Notes: generated by a model from the letters alone, not told the origin. Shown: positions 43,927 through 53,598, numbered from the stretch's first letter. The stretch: 64,000 nt of DNA from an uncultured bacterium (GCA_943788935.1 CALSSE010000015.1:333773-397772); one strand, 5' to 3'. A program made the numbers and translations.

Positions 43927-44055
43927 TAATGCGAGAGGTTCTCGTATAGTAGAGAACGGAGTGAACGACTCAAAAGTGACAAACAATATATTTTTTGATC
44001 ATCTATGTGTAGCGAAGTCACCATTGACCGAGGCAAGAGAGTTGAGCGGAGCGCT

Positions 44056-45318
44056 TTAGGCCCTCTCTAGAACCAATGAGATCCCTTGACCACCGCCGAT
44101 ACACATGGTGACCAGTCCATATTTACCTTGAGTTCGACGTAGTGCATAAGCGCAGGTTAAGCTGAGAATAGAGCCGGTCGCCCCTAAGGGGTGACCGAGC
44201 GCGATGGCGTTCCCCATAGGGTTGACTCGCTCGGGGTCAACTCCCATCTCAGCGAGATCTCGGATCACTGCGATCGCTTGAGGAGCGAAAGCTTCATTGA
44301 GCTCAACATGATCGATATCGGTCCCTTTGATCCCTGCGTTATCCAAGGCGATCTTAGTCGCAGGCACAGGACCCCATCCCATAATTTTAGGATCGCAAGC
44401 GGCGACCCCCATGCCTGCGATACGAGCTAGGGGCTTCGCTTGGTGAGCGTTGATATCTGACTCTCGACCGATCACCATTGCTGCGGCGCCGTCAACAACA
44501 GCGCTAGCGTTACCTGCGGTGATGATACCACCCATCTCAAAGGCGGGACGCAGCTGAGCCATTTTTCCGACCGAGACCTCTTCAAGGATATGGGTGTCAT
44601 AGCGCAGAGTCTCCCCATTCTTTAGCGTCACTGAAACGAGCTCTTCATCAAAGTGACCTGCGTCTCGAGCGCTTTTAGCGAGTCGATGCGAGCGATAACC
44701 AAATTCATCGGCTTCGTCACGAGTGATCCGGTAGCGTCTCCCTAGTTCCTCAGCGGTGTTAGCCATGGCCATCTTCGCTCCGGGATCATAAAGAGACATG
44801 AGGAGCATATCTTGCAACGCAGCCTCTTTAGGGAGTTCTGCAGGGTTAATGGGTCCATATTTTTGCACTCCTCCCCCGACAGGCTTTCCGCGGTAGTTAT
44901 AGAGGGAGAAGGGATATTGCATGCTCTCCGCTCCACCGACAACGGTGAATGGGCGAGCGCGATCATGTCGTAGACCTGCGGTCATCATCTCAGCGCCGAT
45001 GGCGATAGATTCAGCTCCACTTCCGCAGATCCGAGCGACGGTAAGAGCGGGTACGTCTTGATCTAGACCGCCACGCCACCTCATCCCTTGAGCGCCATAG
45101 ATTGAGTCACGGTGACTATGTTGAGCCATGCCCATAACCACATGTCCTATCAGCTTGGGGTCGAGTTGAGTATGAGCGAGTGTACCCTCAATCGCCAACC
45201 CCCCTAATTGAGTCGTACTAAAGTCGGATAGGAGACCTGGGATTTTGTTGTTAATAAGCATGTCGGCGCGTGGTGTACGCCGCCCGCCGTCGAGGATATA
45301 GATTGCGTCTGTTGACAT
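44056..45318 (-). CDS. acetyl-CoA C-acyltransferase (beta-oxidation thiolase)
   Basis: 420 residues. Thiolase signatures: A-R-I-C-G-S-G-A-E-S (nucleophile Cys98), N-E-A-F-A, A-L-G-H-P-L-G-A-T-G (His376) and M-C-I-G-G-G-Q-G (Cys406). Length and sequence fit FadA/FadI-type 3-ketoacyl-CoA thiolases, which release acetyl-CoA. It lies 75 bases downstream of the dehydrogenase/hydratase gene on the same strand, forming a two-gene beta-oxidation unit. Confidence 0.92.
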   Translation of the reverse strand: MSTDAIYILDGGRRTPRADMLINNKIPGLLSDFSTTQLGGLAIEGTLAHTQLDPKLIGHVVMGMAQHSHRDSIYGAQGMRWRGGLDQDVPALTVARICGSGAESIAIGAEMMTAGLRHDRARPFTVVGGAESMQYPFSLYNYRGKPVGGGVQKYGPINPAELPKEAALQDMLLMSLYDPGAKMAMANTAEELGRRYRITRDEADEFGYRSHRLAKSARDAGHFDEELVSVTLKNGETLRYDTHILEEVSVGKMAQLRPAFEMGGIITAGNASAVVDGAAAMVIGRESDINAHQAKPLARIAGMGVAACDPKIMGWGPVPATKIALDNAGIKGTDIDHVELNEAFAPQAIAVIRDLAEMGVDPERVNPMGNAIALGHPLGATGSILSLTCAYALRRTQGKYGLVTMCIGGGQGISLVLERA

Positions 45319-45393
45319 AATGGAAGCCTTATGGATGAGAGCTAAATAGATAAGAGAGGGGAGGAGTGATCATCTTTACCTGAATCGGAGTGA

Positions 45394-47373
45394 TCACTCA
45401 TGGAGGAAGAGCGCTGGAGTACGCGGTCCGTTCTGCATGAAATTCTTCATCCCTATATCACAATCTACGGTCTCCACTGCTTCGCCTACGAGCTTTGCCT
45501 CGAGGGCGAGACCTTGGTCGAGCGGACGCTTTAAACCATCGGTAAAAGCTCGCGTTAAGATCTCGTCGATGACCAATGAGCGGTGTCCGATATTGACCTC
45601 AGGGAGAGCATCAGACAGCGTCATCGGTTCTGTCGAGACGGGGGAGAGTTTAGTCTCACCTTCGAGGTGCTTCTCAATGCATCCAATCGCGACTTCGATC
45701 GCTTCAGTGATCTCTTCGGAATCGGAAGAGGCGTCCGCCCATCCCCAAGCGATAGCTTGCCCTGCGTTCATCACGCTTGCGTCTCTTAACATCTTCCAAG
45801 AACGCTCGATACCGATGAGGCGAGGGAGTCTTTGGGTGCCTCCATAGCCGGGGATAATGCCCAAGTTGACCTCTGGTTGACTGATGTAGGTCTGGGGCCC
45901 GACGACACGACCATGGCAAGCCATGGAGAGCTCTGCTCCTCCTCCCATCACCGGACCATTGACCGCCATCACGATGGGTTTAGAATAGGCTTGAATGCGG
46001 TTAAGGACCCCCTGTCCCTTGAGACATAGCGCCTCCGCTTCTTCTTGAGTGTCAAGCTCGGCGAGCTCGCCGATGTCAGCTCCGGCAAGGGCTCCTTCAT
46101 AGCCGTTGAGGACTACTCCCCTCACTCGCTCGTCATGTTCAAGATGCTCAAGTCGAGACCACAGATCTCGAAGAGTCTCAGCGTTGAGGGCATTTTTAGC
46201 TTCAGGACGCTGAATGGTGATGACCTCGATCATATCTTGTCGTCGATAGCGCAGATTAGCGGCAAAAGTAGGCGTTCGTTTCTCTTTGACGCTCTCGGTG
46301 ATTTCGAAGAGTGGGTAGCGCTCTTGGAAGCGAGCACAGAGATCATGAACCTTCTCCATTCCCCAGTCTCTAGCTAAGGTGAGGATGCCAGTGCTAAAGC
46401 CGAGGGCGGTTCGAGTCATCCAATCGAGATCAGCGGCCTCACAGATCTTGTAGTCGAGGACAAAGAAAGTACGTCCAAAGAGCACTGCCATGATCCGATC
46501 TAAGACTACCTCACGCAACGACTCATCATATTTTGAGTCGAGTGGGTGGCGGCGATCATGCCATCTTTGATTACCTTGGGTGGTGAGGATCTTTGGCGCC
46601 TCAAACCAAGCAGAGCCGGTGTCGGCGTCACGCATAAGCTCTTGGCAGTGAGCGGTCAAGAGGTTCCCTTGAGTAAGATCCATGACATTAAAAGGACCGC
46701 CTCCACCCACAGCATCATTGACGATTCGATCAACCTGTGCGGGGTTCGCTAAACCCTCTTCGACGATTCTTGCTGCCTCGGATATATAATTACAGAAGAT
46801 ATCATCAGCGGCGAAGCACTCGACGTCTGAGGTCGCGATGGGCACCTTACCAAGACGCGTGATCGTATCGAGCATTCGCTGCATGAGCGCTTGGTCATCC
46901 CCACCGACGACCTCAATCGGGAGAGAGCGCCAAGCGGGGAAGAAGGGATGGTTGACAAAGCATCGTTGCGGGTGGGTCGCCTCGGCAGCGATTTGGCGAC
47001 GAGGGATACCTGAGGTCGCGAAGCCGATCAGACAGTCTGCGGAGACGATCGATTCGATCTGAGCGAGGATCAGTCTCTTGATCGGTAGCTGTTCGGTCGC
47101 CGCTTCGAGGACGTATTCGCAGTCGACGAGGTCACTGAGCTGTAGCGTAGGGATAAGTTTCGACTCAATAGAAGCGGCGGCTTTAGCGCTGATCTTCCCT
47201 CGATTAACCCCTTTTTTGAGGTATCCTTTGATTCGACCCACACCGGCTTCGAGCGCCTCGGGGTTAATATCATTCAAGTACACCTTCGCGCCCTCTGTTC
47301 GGCCGAGGGCGCTCAGAAAACCATAAGCTAAGTCAGGTCCAATAGACCCTGATCCAATCACGCCGACAATCAT
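45394..47373 (-). CDS. 3-hydroxyacyl-CoA dehydrogenase / enoyl-CoA hydratase fusion (FadN-type order)
   Basis: 659 residues. The NAD-binding dehydrogenase comes first: Rossmann G-S-G-S-I-G (7-12), A-T-S-G-I-P, catalytic N-H-P-F-F-P-A. The crotonase domain comes second (about 385-600): A-G-A-D-I-G-E-L, oxyanion and catalytic Glu in G-G-G-A-E-L-S and Q-P-E-V-N-L-G-I-I-P-G-Y-G-G-T-Q-R-L-P. This is opposite to E. coli FadB/FadJ and matches FadN of Bacillus, but is about 130 residues shorter. It hydrates enoyl-CoA and oxidises hydroxyacyl-CoA. GAGGAGAG precedes the ATG, and a stem GAGCTGA-AGAG-TCAGCTC (47394-47411) lies just upstream. Confidence 0.88.
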   Translation of the reverse strand: MIVGVIGSGSIGPDLAYGFLSALGRTEGAKVYLNDINPEALEAGVGRIKGYLKKGVNRGKISAKAAASIESKLIPTLQLSDLVDCEYVLEAATEQLPIKRLILAQIESIVSADCLIGFATSGIPRRQIAAEATHPQRCFVNHPFFPAWRSLPIEVVGGDDQALMQRMLDTITRLGKVPIATSDVECFAADDIFCNYISEAARIVEEGLANPAQVDRIVNDAVGGGGPFNVMDLTQGNLLTAHCQELMRDADTGSAWFEAPKILTTQGNQRWHDRRHPLDSKYDESLREVVLDRIMAVLFGRTFFVLDYKICEAADLDWMTRTALGFSTGILTLARDWGMEKVHDLCARFQERYPLFEITESVKEKRTPTFAANLRYRRQDMIEVITIQRPEAKNALNAETLRDLWSRLEHLEHDERVRGVVLNGYEGALAGADIGELAELDTQEEAEALCLKGQGVLNRIQAYSKPIVMAVNGPVMGGGAELSMACHGRVVGPQTYISQPEVNLGIIPGYGGTQRLPRLIGIERSWKMLRDASVMNAGQAIAWGWADASSDSEEITEAIEVAIGCIEKHLEGETKLSPVSTEPMTLSDALPEVNIGHRSLVIDEILTRAFTDGLKRPLDQGLALEAKLVGEAVETVDCDIGMKNFMQNGPRTPALFLHE

Positions 47374-47393
47374 AACTCTCTCCTCGCGTCAAG

Positions 47394-47411
47394 GAGCTGA
47401 CTCTTCAGCTC
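47394..47411 (-). promoter_or_regulatory. hairpin in the leader of the FadN-type gene
   Basis: A perfect seven-pair stem GAGCTGA/TCAGCTC with loop AGAG ends ten bases before the GAGGAGAG ribosome site. It might affect translation or be the 3' hairpin of the upstream mltD transcript. Confidence 0.3.
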
Positions 47412-47539
47412 TCTGTTATTGATGTGTAATAAAGGCTAGTCTACGCTGTAAACATCGCCTGACACCGCTGACCATATCTAACCATATCTGTAGATACTTA
47501 CTCGGGTCATCATGCTTCGAAATCTCTCATGAGTCTAGC

Positions 47540-49408
47540 TCAAGGGATTCTAATGATTTGACCAATTTTGAGGCGTACTCGGCCTCGAAGACGGTTTCTT
47601 CTTCGCAAACTTTTCATGCTCACCCCATACCGTTTGGCGATCTTCCACAGCGTGTCACCGCGTCGTACTCGGTGTCGTTTTTCCTCTCGTTTGGTCTTTG
47701 AGCGAGCGGCTCTACCCCGAGGTTTTGGAGTGGAGAGCGTGGGGATCTTGAGCACTAGACCAGGGTAGATAGAGCTTCGGCTCTTGAGGTTGTTCTCGGC
47801 GCGGATATCTTTGACGCTCACTCGATATTTACGAGCGATCTTGCGGAGGGTCTGTCCTCTTCGTACTTTATGTTTGACGTGTCTGATCCGTCTCTCTTGT
47901 CTGCGTGAGGCATACGAGATCATCGCCTCTCCGAGGTTGGTGGTAGGGTCAACTACCTGTACTTGACTCGGTTTGGCGAGGAGCGCTGTGGAGAAGTCAA
48001 AGGTCTCGGGTACATATAGCCTAAGACTCATCCCTCGTTGAAGGGTCGCTTCGGGGTCGAGGGTATTCCATAGAGATACCTCTCGAGGTGTCACGCCAAA
48101 GAAAGAGGCGAGTTGCTCAACAGAGATTGGTCGTCTCACAGGGAAATAGACCAAACGTCTGTCTTCATAAGAGAACTGAAGACTGGGGTCAATCGCTACT
48201 AAGAGAGTATCGGTGAGAATTTCTCGTGGTTGTTTTGAAGTATTACGAGGGATTAAGAGAACTGAGCCAACTTCGGGATAATTGTGCTTGAGCTCATTAA
48301 TCTGTCGTAACACCCTCGTTGAGACATAGTATGAGTAAGCGATGTCAGAGAGCTTCTCTCCAAAGCGTACACGATGTTCATAGAATAACTGAGGCTCTTT
48401 AAGCTCTAGCTTTTTAAGAGACTTCTCAAGTTTCACTTTCGCACCTAACGGGACACGAAGCGGATATCCTCCTGCATCAGGGGGAGCGTACCCACGCCTA
48501 AGAGAAGGGTTAAGCTCTTCGATCTGATCACGACTGACTTTTGCGTATCTCGCATAGACACCGAGCTCCAGTCCTCCGGGAACCTCGACGATCTCAAACC
48601 TCAGTGGCGATTCTTTCTTAATTTTATCGAACCCGTAAATGGCAGGATCTTGGGCAATGATCATCGCTGCCATGATCTTAGGGACGTAAATACCTCCCGC
48701 GCCTTGAAGATGGCCGCGGCGATAAATTCGGAAGAGATCGTTAGTGTTACTCTTGGAGATGGCTCTGGAGACAGACCCGATGCCAGCGTTGTATGCAGCC
48801 AGGGAGAGAGAATAAGAATTAAAGCGAGCGTAGAGGTCTCTCATATGACGAGCTGCGGCCTCAGTGGCGGCGATAAAGTCTCGTCGCTCATCAACCCAAC
48901 CATCATAACGGAGGCCGTAGGAATCACCGGTGCGCCGCACAAATTGCCAGATACCGACCGCACTAGCTGAAGAGACGGCATCATTCTTAAAACCGCTCTC
49001 GATCATCGCCTGAAAGATGAGCTCTCGAGGGAGTTGGTATTTATCGAGTATAGGAAGAATTAATTCTTCATATCTACCCATACGGCTATACCATTTTCCA
49101 TAAGAGTAATGACCCCTCCCTCGGAAGTACTTAATATACTTCATTACTAGGTCATTGAGCGTCACTGAGATCGTTAGCCCTTTTAAGTTAGGGAGAGGGC
49201 TCTTAGGGATCTTAAACATCTCTACTCGACGCTGACTGAGTTCTAGCGCAGTAGCGAAACTTAAAGTGAGCCCTTGTTGACTCAACCAATCGATGCGGTC
49301 TTCGGTAGAGAGAGGCGCGACGCGATACATCTCCTCTTCGTCAAAGGTACGCACGACCTCGATCTCATCTATAATTAGCGGTGAAAAGAAGAGTAAAAAA
49401 CCCAGCAT
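47540..49408 (-). CDS. mltD: membrane-associated lytic transglycosylase, MltD type, with LysM domains
   Basis: 622 residues. A short hydrophobic N-terminus (MLGFLLFFSPLI) acts as signal or anchor, lacking the usual positive charge. The SLT goose-lysozyme-like domain at about 110-260 has catalytic Glu137 in A-M-I-E-S-G-F-K, then A-S-A-V-G-I-W-Q-F-V and S-L-A-A-Y-N-A-G. LysM-like repeats follow: two degenerate (about 350-395 and 430-475) and two clear ones (V-R-R-G-Q-T-L-R-K-I-A; V-R-R-G-D-T-L-W-K-I-A) at the C-terminus, which bind glycan. It cleaves peptidoglycan to anhydro-muropeptides. Highly basic. It lies upstream of the beta-oxidation pair. Confidence 0.92.
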   Translation of the reverse strand: MLGFLLFFSPLIIDEIEVVRTFDEEEMYRVAPLSTEDRIDWLSQQGLTLSFATALELSQRRVEMFKIPKSPLPNLKGLTISVTLNDLVMKYIKYFRGRGHYSYGKWYSRMGRYEELILPILDKYQLPRELIFQAMIESGFKNDAVSSASAVGIWQFVRRTGDSYGLRYDGWVDERRDFIAATEAAARHMRDLYARFNSYSLSLAAYNAGIGSVSRAISKSNTNDLFRIYRRGHLQGAGGIYVPKIMAAMIIAQDPAIYGFDKIKKESPLRFEIVEVPGGLELGVYARYAKVSRDQIEELNPSLRRGYAPPDAGGYPLRVPLGAKVKLEKSLKKLELKEPQLFYEHRVRFGEKLSDIAYSYYVSTRVLRQINELKHNYPEVGSVLLIPRNTSKQPREILTDTLLVAIDPSLQFSYEDRRLVYFPVRRPISVEQLASFFGVTPREVSLWNTLDPEATLQRGMSLRLYVPETFDFSTALLAKPSQVQVVDPTTNLGEAMISYASRRQERRIRHVKHKVRRGQTLRKIARKYRVSVKDIRAENNLKSRSSIYPGLVLKIPTLSTPKPRGRAARSKTKREEKRHRVRRGDTLWKIAKRYGVSMKSLRRRNRLRGRVRLKIGQIIRIP

Positions 49409-49526
49409 GACTACGCTCTCGAGGTAAAGGACCGTTGGTAGGACTAAACTTTTACATCAAGGTTTAGCAGCGCGTAGCTTAACTGAAAATCCTAGGTTTT
49501 ACTAGTCTACTAAAGGCGGCCTGTTC

Positions 49527-50363
49527 TCAAGGCTGCTCAGTACCCTCACGATAATCGATCCCAAAGAGGGGAATAGGATCACACATCTGCTGTAGTCGAG
49601 AGTAAAGCCTCGCTCCAACGCGACTCTCGAGATGTTCTGGGTCGCCAATATGGTTGCGACGAGGGTCATAGTTGGTCGTTATGATTGTGGTCCCTGAAGC
49701 GTTATATCGCTTGGTGATCAGCTCTTCGAGGACGCTCTTCGCCCACTCGCTTTGCCGACCCTCACCAAGCTCATCGATGACCAAACATTCAGCGTTGATA
49801 AGGGTTTGCATCAGACCTACATGTGAGGCAGTAGTCATCGATCTTTTGAAGGAGGGTGACGTACCACGATAAGAGCGTTTACGATCTGACTGATTAAATT
49901 CCGCTTGTAAGGCAGAGAGTAAATGAGAGAACTCAACAAATTTGACATTATATCCACGCAATAGAGAGATCACTCGGATGATTGAGGCGGCGATATAGGT
50001 CTTTCCGGTACCGTATCCACCGTAGATGAGGAGCCCACGGCTTTGTGGTGTAAAAGACCAAGCGAATTCATTGGCTCTCTCTACAGCCTCCACTCCGGTT
50101 AGATCTCTCGGTTTATAAGAGGATAACTCAGCGTCTATGTACCGCGCGGGTACTCCTACTTGGTTAAAGGCCTTGATTCTATGATCTATTCCTTTGCAAC
50201 GACAGCGCTTAGAGATCGGTCGTCCTTGGTCATTTGTAGTGGTCACAAAACCGAGGTCCCTGACACACTTTGGGCAGGGACTTTGGCTAGGGTGCCGACG
50301 TGCTTGAACGAACTCTCCCTCGATGTAGAGATCGATATACTCGGTCGCCCTCTGCGATCGCAT
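49527..50363 (-). CDS. DnaC/IstB-like AAA+ ATPase with zinc-ribbon N-terminus
   Basis: 278 residues. An N-terminal C-P-K-C ... C-R-C cluster may bind zinc. The ATPase core has Walker A Y-G-G-Y-G-T-G-K-T, Walker B C-L-V-I-D-E-L-G-E-G, sensor-1 T-I-I-T-T-N-Y and an Arg finger region (E-S-R-V-G-A-R-L-Y-S-R-L), as in DnaC helicase loaders and IstB. No transposase or phage gene is near, so a host loader-like role is more likely than transposition. The start shares one base with the membrane-protein stop (TAATG); an odd and tight pairing. Confidence 0.85.
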   Translation of the reverse strand: MRSQRATEYIDLYIEGEFVQARRHPSQSPCPKCVRDLGFVTTTNDQGRPISKRCRCKGIDHRIKAFNQVGVPARYIDAELSSYKPRDLTGVEAVERANEFAWSFTPQSRGLLIYGGYGTGKTYIAASIIRVISLLRGYNVKFVEFSHLLSALQAEFNQSDRKRSYRGTSPSFKRSMTTASHVGLMQTLINAECLVIDELGEGRQSEWAKSVLEELITKRYNASGTTIITTNYDPRRNHIGDPEHLESRVGARLYSRLQQMCDPIPLFGIDYREGTEQP

Positions 50364-51826
50364 TATGACTCACCATCCTCAGGGTAATCAAGACTTCGCT
50401 TAGTGGTGGCTATGGCCGCTTGAGCATGTTGATAAGAAGTGCTCTGTTGGTCATATTCAGGGGTCCATGTCCGCTGATCGACAAGGGTTGGATTTAAGAG
50501 GTCAAGTCGAGTGTCGTCTACTTGTGGGTGAGAGAGTTCACTGAGTTGGGAGAAGCTCACTCGTAATAGTGGAGAGCTCTCCGATGATGATGCGAAGGGG
50601 TCTTGAGCGAACTCTGTCGCTGGTGATTCAGGCTGATCGATCATATTGATCATTTGACTGACCTCATTGAGCAAGGCTAAATCTTCATCAGATTCAGGGA
50701 AGGCGAGAGACAGTGGCTCTACACCTTGAGGAGGTGTCGTAGGGTCTTCTGAGAGATCTCGCTCATGAGAGATTGATCCCTCTGTTAATGGAGAGACAGG
50801 GCTGTCCACTAAAGATAAAGGAGTGTAACCGGCGGTAATATGTCTGGGGAGAGGTAACTTCACTGGACGGCTAACCCCTGACCAACGTCCGTTATCAGCG
50901 AGGATCTCATGATGAGAGAGCCCACCATGAATAACACTCTGATCAAAGCGAGTATCATAGTCATCTACGCTGCGTCGAATAGAGCTATTGAGGCTTTGGT
51001 CATTGATACCTAAGCTTGAGCTCATGGATTGATTCGACCATGCAGGACTATCGAAAGGGTCACCGGTGTACAATGAAGAGGAGGAATAAAGATCGGAAGA
51101 GGACTTGAAGACTGTCGAGGAAACTCTCTGTTGATGAGTGAGGGTAGAGAGCGCTTCATTGAGTCTTAGACTCTGCAGCTCTTGAGTCTCTCCTGAGAGT
51201 TTGTCTTCACGACGTCGACGATAATTCTCTTTGTCTCTCGCTGAGACCATCACCAAGTCTTCATTCGTCATAGGGACCGCATCCCACACATCTGAAGTGT
51301 TCCAATTAGGATCAATATTATGCGATTGCTGTATCGAGGTGACCGGAGGAGACTTCCTGTTCGTTCTAGCGTAGTCTTTCTCTTCCACAGCTTTTTGGCG
51401 AAGTAAGTACACTACCAACCATCCAATCGCTGTCGAGAAGACCCAATTGGGGTGAGCGCTGATCTGCTCATCAAGCGAGGCGCCCTGTAAGGCCTCAGCG
51501 CCTAAACTAAGCCAACAGATCGGGAGTATGACCCCCGCCCAACATGCTGTGAGGCCTAGGTAGAGGTAATAGTGAAGATGTGGATCCTCTGCCGAATACG
51601 GGATTGGACTCTGAGGTGTGGGATAAGACTCAAGGAGATAGAAGCTGAGCAAGAGGCCAAAATATAGAGTGAATGATAGTAAAGGCGAGTGAGCGAAGAG
51701 AGAGGGACTGAGAGGGAGGAACCCATAGACTAAAGAAGCGACCCCTAAGCAGGCGACACAGAGTATGCCGCCGAGTAGAGCCATATAATGAAATGAATTT
51801 TGGTTCCGTTGATCGAGATCTTTCAT
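50363..51826 (-). CDS. four-helix membrane protein with long disordered cytosolic tail
   Basis: 487 residues. Four membrane helices occupy about residues 12-150 (YMALLGGILCVACLGVASLV; LLSFTLYFGLLLSFYLL; YYLYLGLTACWAGVILPIC; NWVFSTAIGWLVVYLL). The remaining 330 residues are Ser/Asp/Pro-rich and likely disordered. No family is recognised. GGGAG lies six bases before the ATG. Coupled to the DnaC-like ATPase, so it may anchor or regulate it at the membrane. Confidence 0.65.
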   Translation of the reverse strand: MKDLDQRNQNSFHYMALLGGILCVACLGVASLVYGFLPLSPSLFAHSPLLSFTLYFGLLLSFYLLESYPTPQSPIPYSAEDPHLHYYLYLGLTACWAGVILPICWLSLGAEALQGASLDEQISAHPNWVFSTAIGWLVVYLLRQKAVEEKDYARTNRKSPPVTSIQQSHNIDPNWNTSDVWDAVPMTNEDLVMVSARDKENYRRRREDKLSGETQELQSLRLNEALSTLTHQQRVSSTVFKSSSDLYSSSSLYTGDPFDSPAWSNQSMSSSLGINDQSLNSSIRRSVDDYDTRFDQSVIHGGLSHHEILADNGRWSGVSRPVKLPLPRHITAGYTPLSLVDSPVSPLTEGSISHERDLSEDPTTPPQGVEPLSLAFPESDEDLALLNEVSQMINMIDQPESPATEFAQDPFASSSESSPLLRVSFSQLSELSHPQVDDTRLDLLNPTLVDQRTWTPEYDQQSTSYQHAQAAIATTKRSLDYPEDGES

Positions 51827-52200
51827 CGTCTTCTCCCTAACCTCCTCTCATCTAAGAGCAGTCGTCATTACAGACGACATGCGATCATATTTGGGAGATG
51901 TGCTCACTACTTACCTTTACAGGAAAAGTATGACATGTAGTACACATGTTTACATTGAACAGCGATCACTTGTCAAAGAGCAGGTAGATAATTCTTACTG
52001 TTTGAGAGAATCTTGGTTGAATGAAAGAGCGTGAGCGATTTTGTAATAAGGGTCAAAGCAGGTATACTGAGACCATAAGTATTTATTTTTGTGTTTATCT
52101 GTTGAAGAGATCTAGAGAGTATACCGATATGCCATCACGTTTATCTTTAGAGAGGCTGATGAAGAGGCTCCTCAAAGAGACTCAAGTAAACCGGAGGCCC
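51827..52200. other. 374-bp divergent intergenic region
   Basis: It holds hairpins GTCGTC-ATTACA-GACGAC (51862-51879) and ACATGT-AGTAC-ACATGT. If the Cys-rich gene starts at 52201, the stretch 52021-52200 is open in its frame but lacks a signal peptide or strong start. No clear promoter was recognised. Confidence 0.4.
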
Positions 52201-53328
52201 ATGAGTCGGTTTCTGTCACTTATTCTGAAGCGACTTGTTCAGTCTTTTGCGTTGTCATTACTCTCGCTTCTAGCTCTCGGTGGATTCTTCGGTTGCGAAG
52301 AAGCTCTACTTTGCTCATCACCCGCTGATTGTGCGGAGGGTTTTATTTGTGATCTCGATGGATATTGCACTCAGTTGACAGCTTATGTTCGCTGTGGTGA
52401 TGGTCGTTGTTTTGCGCCTGAAGTGTGTGTGGATGGTGAGCGTTGTATGGTGGTTAATCGAGCGGGGAGTGAATCAGGGGGAACGGATATTCCTTTAGCT
52501 GGAATCATGATGAGCCAAGATCAGGGAGGAGTTGCCGTCGAAGATGCGATGAGCGCAGGGACTAACACTGTTCAAGATAGAGGAGAGATCAATGGAGGGA
52601 CTGGGTACACCGACTTTAGAGTGAGAGACATGAGTCTCCCGCTAGATATGAGTAATGACCCTCTGCTGAGAGATCAGGGGGGGCAAGACTGCCGAACCGC
52701 TTGTGACTGTCCTCATGGGTTAAGTTGTAGCGCTGGTATGTGTATTACAGAGAGTGAACCTGTCTATTGTTGCGATGCTTCCTTCTGTCCACCGGGAGAG
52801 GGGTGTCAGAACGAGAGCGGGTCGAGGGACCTCTGCTCAGAGGCGACTTGTCAGACCGCTTGCGACTGCAACCCAGGGCTGAGCTGTATCGCAGGAGCTT
52901 GTGTCCTCGACAGCGGACCGCTTTATTGCTGTGATCGAGGATCATGTCCATCGGGTGCGTCTTGTGAGAGCGCAGGAGGAGTACGAAGTATGTGCCCTGC
53001 TGAGGCATGTACAAGCGCTTGTGATTGTACACCAGGTCAACGATGCGTCGAGGGAGCTTGTTTACTACAAGGAGATCCAGTCTTTTGCTGTGATCAAGGG
53101 TCTTGTCCCTCGGGAGAAGTCTGCCAAAACGCGACTGGTACCATGGCGATGTGTCACGATAATAGCGATTGTCAGACCGCCTGTGATTGTATGTCGGGGA
53201 TGTCATGTGTTGAGGGGGGTTGTGAGCTTGGACAGCAACCTATCTTCTGCTGTGATGAAGGTTTCTGCCCTGTTGGAGAGCGATGTGAGTCTGCTTCTGG
53301 AGGGCCACAGAGTCTCTGTGGTGAGTGA
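52201..53328 (+). CDS. Cys-rich lipoprotein with four 10-cysteine repeats
   Basis: 375 residues from the ATG at 52201 (GGAGG close upstream, signal peptide MSRFLSLILKRL to lipobox F-F-G-C). The frame is open to 52021, with other possible starts at 52129 and 52159. After a first Cys-rich module and a Gly/Asp linker come four repeats of about 53 residues, each C-x3-A-C-D-C-x3-G-x2-C-x2-G-x-C ... [YF]-C-C-D ... C-P-x-G-x2-C ... C (ten cysteines). They resemble Dickkopf/antistasin-like disulfide modules common on myxobacterial surfaces. An inverted repeat GTGAGTGATC/GATCACTCAC flanks the stop. Function unknown. Confidence 0.75.
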   Translation: MSRFLSLILKRLVQSFALSLLSLLALGGFFGCEEALLCSSPADCAEGFICDLDGYCTQLTAYVRCGDGRCFAPEVCVDGERCMVVNRAGSESGGTDIPLAGIMMSQDQGGVAVEDAMSAGTNTVQDRGEINGGTGYTDFRVRDMSLPLDMSNDPLLRDQGGQDCRTACDCPHGLSCSAGMCITESEPVYCCDASFCPPGEGCQNESGSRDLCSEATCQTACDCNPGLSCIAGACVLDSGPLYCCDRGSCPSGASCESAGGVRSMCPAEACTSACDCTPGQRCVEGACLLQGDPVFCCDQGSCPSGEVCQNATGTMAMCHDNSDCQTACDCMSGMSCVEGGCELGQQPIFCCDEGFCPVGERCESASGGPQSLCGE

Positions 53329-53598
53329 TCGAGTTCATACCGACATGTGTAAGCGATTGATCACTCACTCAACGATTGTGAGTTTAGAAGTAAGAGACTA
53401 AAACCCTTCTCGTCTTGAGCGCTATCGCTGTTGAAACCTCGTGATTAGAGGTATGGTGAGCGAGAATATACACTCTAGGAATATACTTTAAGAATAAACT
53501 CTGAGACCTCGCGAGGGCAAGAGGCATCAAATAAGAGCTAAGGGTAGTTTATCAATGTACAAGTTATTTGTTCTCCTAAAGTAGATGTATGTGAGTTT

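Noticed and set aside
45363..45396. GGAGTGATCA direct repeat around the FadN-type stop
   Set aside because: Ten bases only, and GTGATCA/TGATCAC is common in this sequence; no evidence for function.
49527..50363. Insertion sequence helper IstB
   Set aside because: No IstA-like transposase, terminal inverted repeats or target duplication flank the gene.
52901..53401. 166-codon plus-strand frame inside the Cys-rich gene
   Set aside because: A +1 frame shadow; the main frame carries regular Cys repeats to a proper stop.
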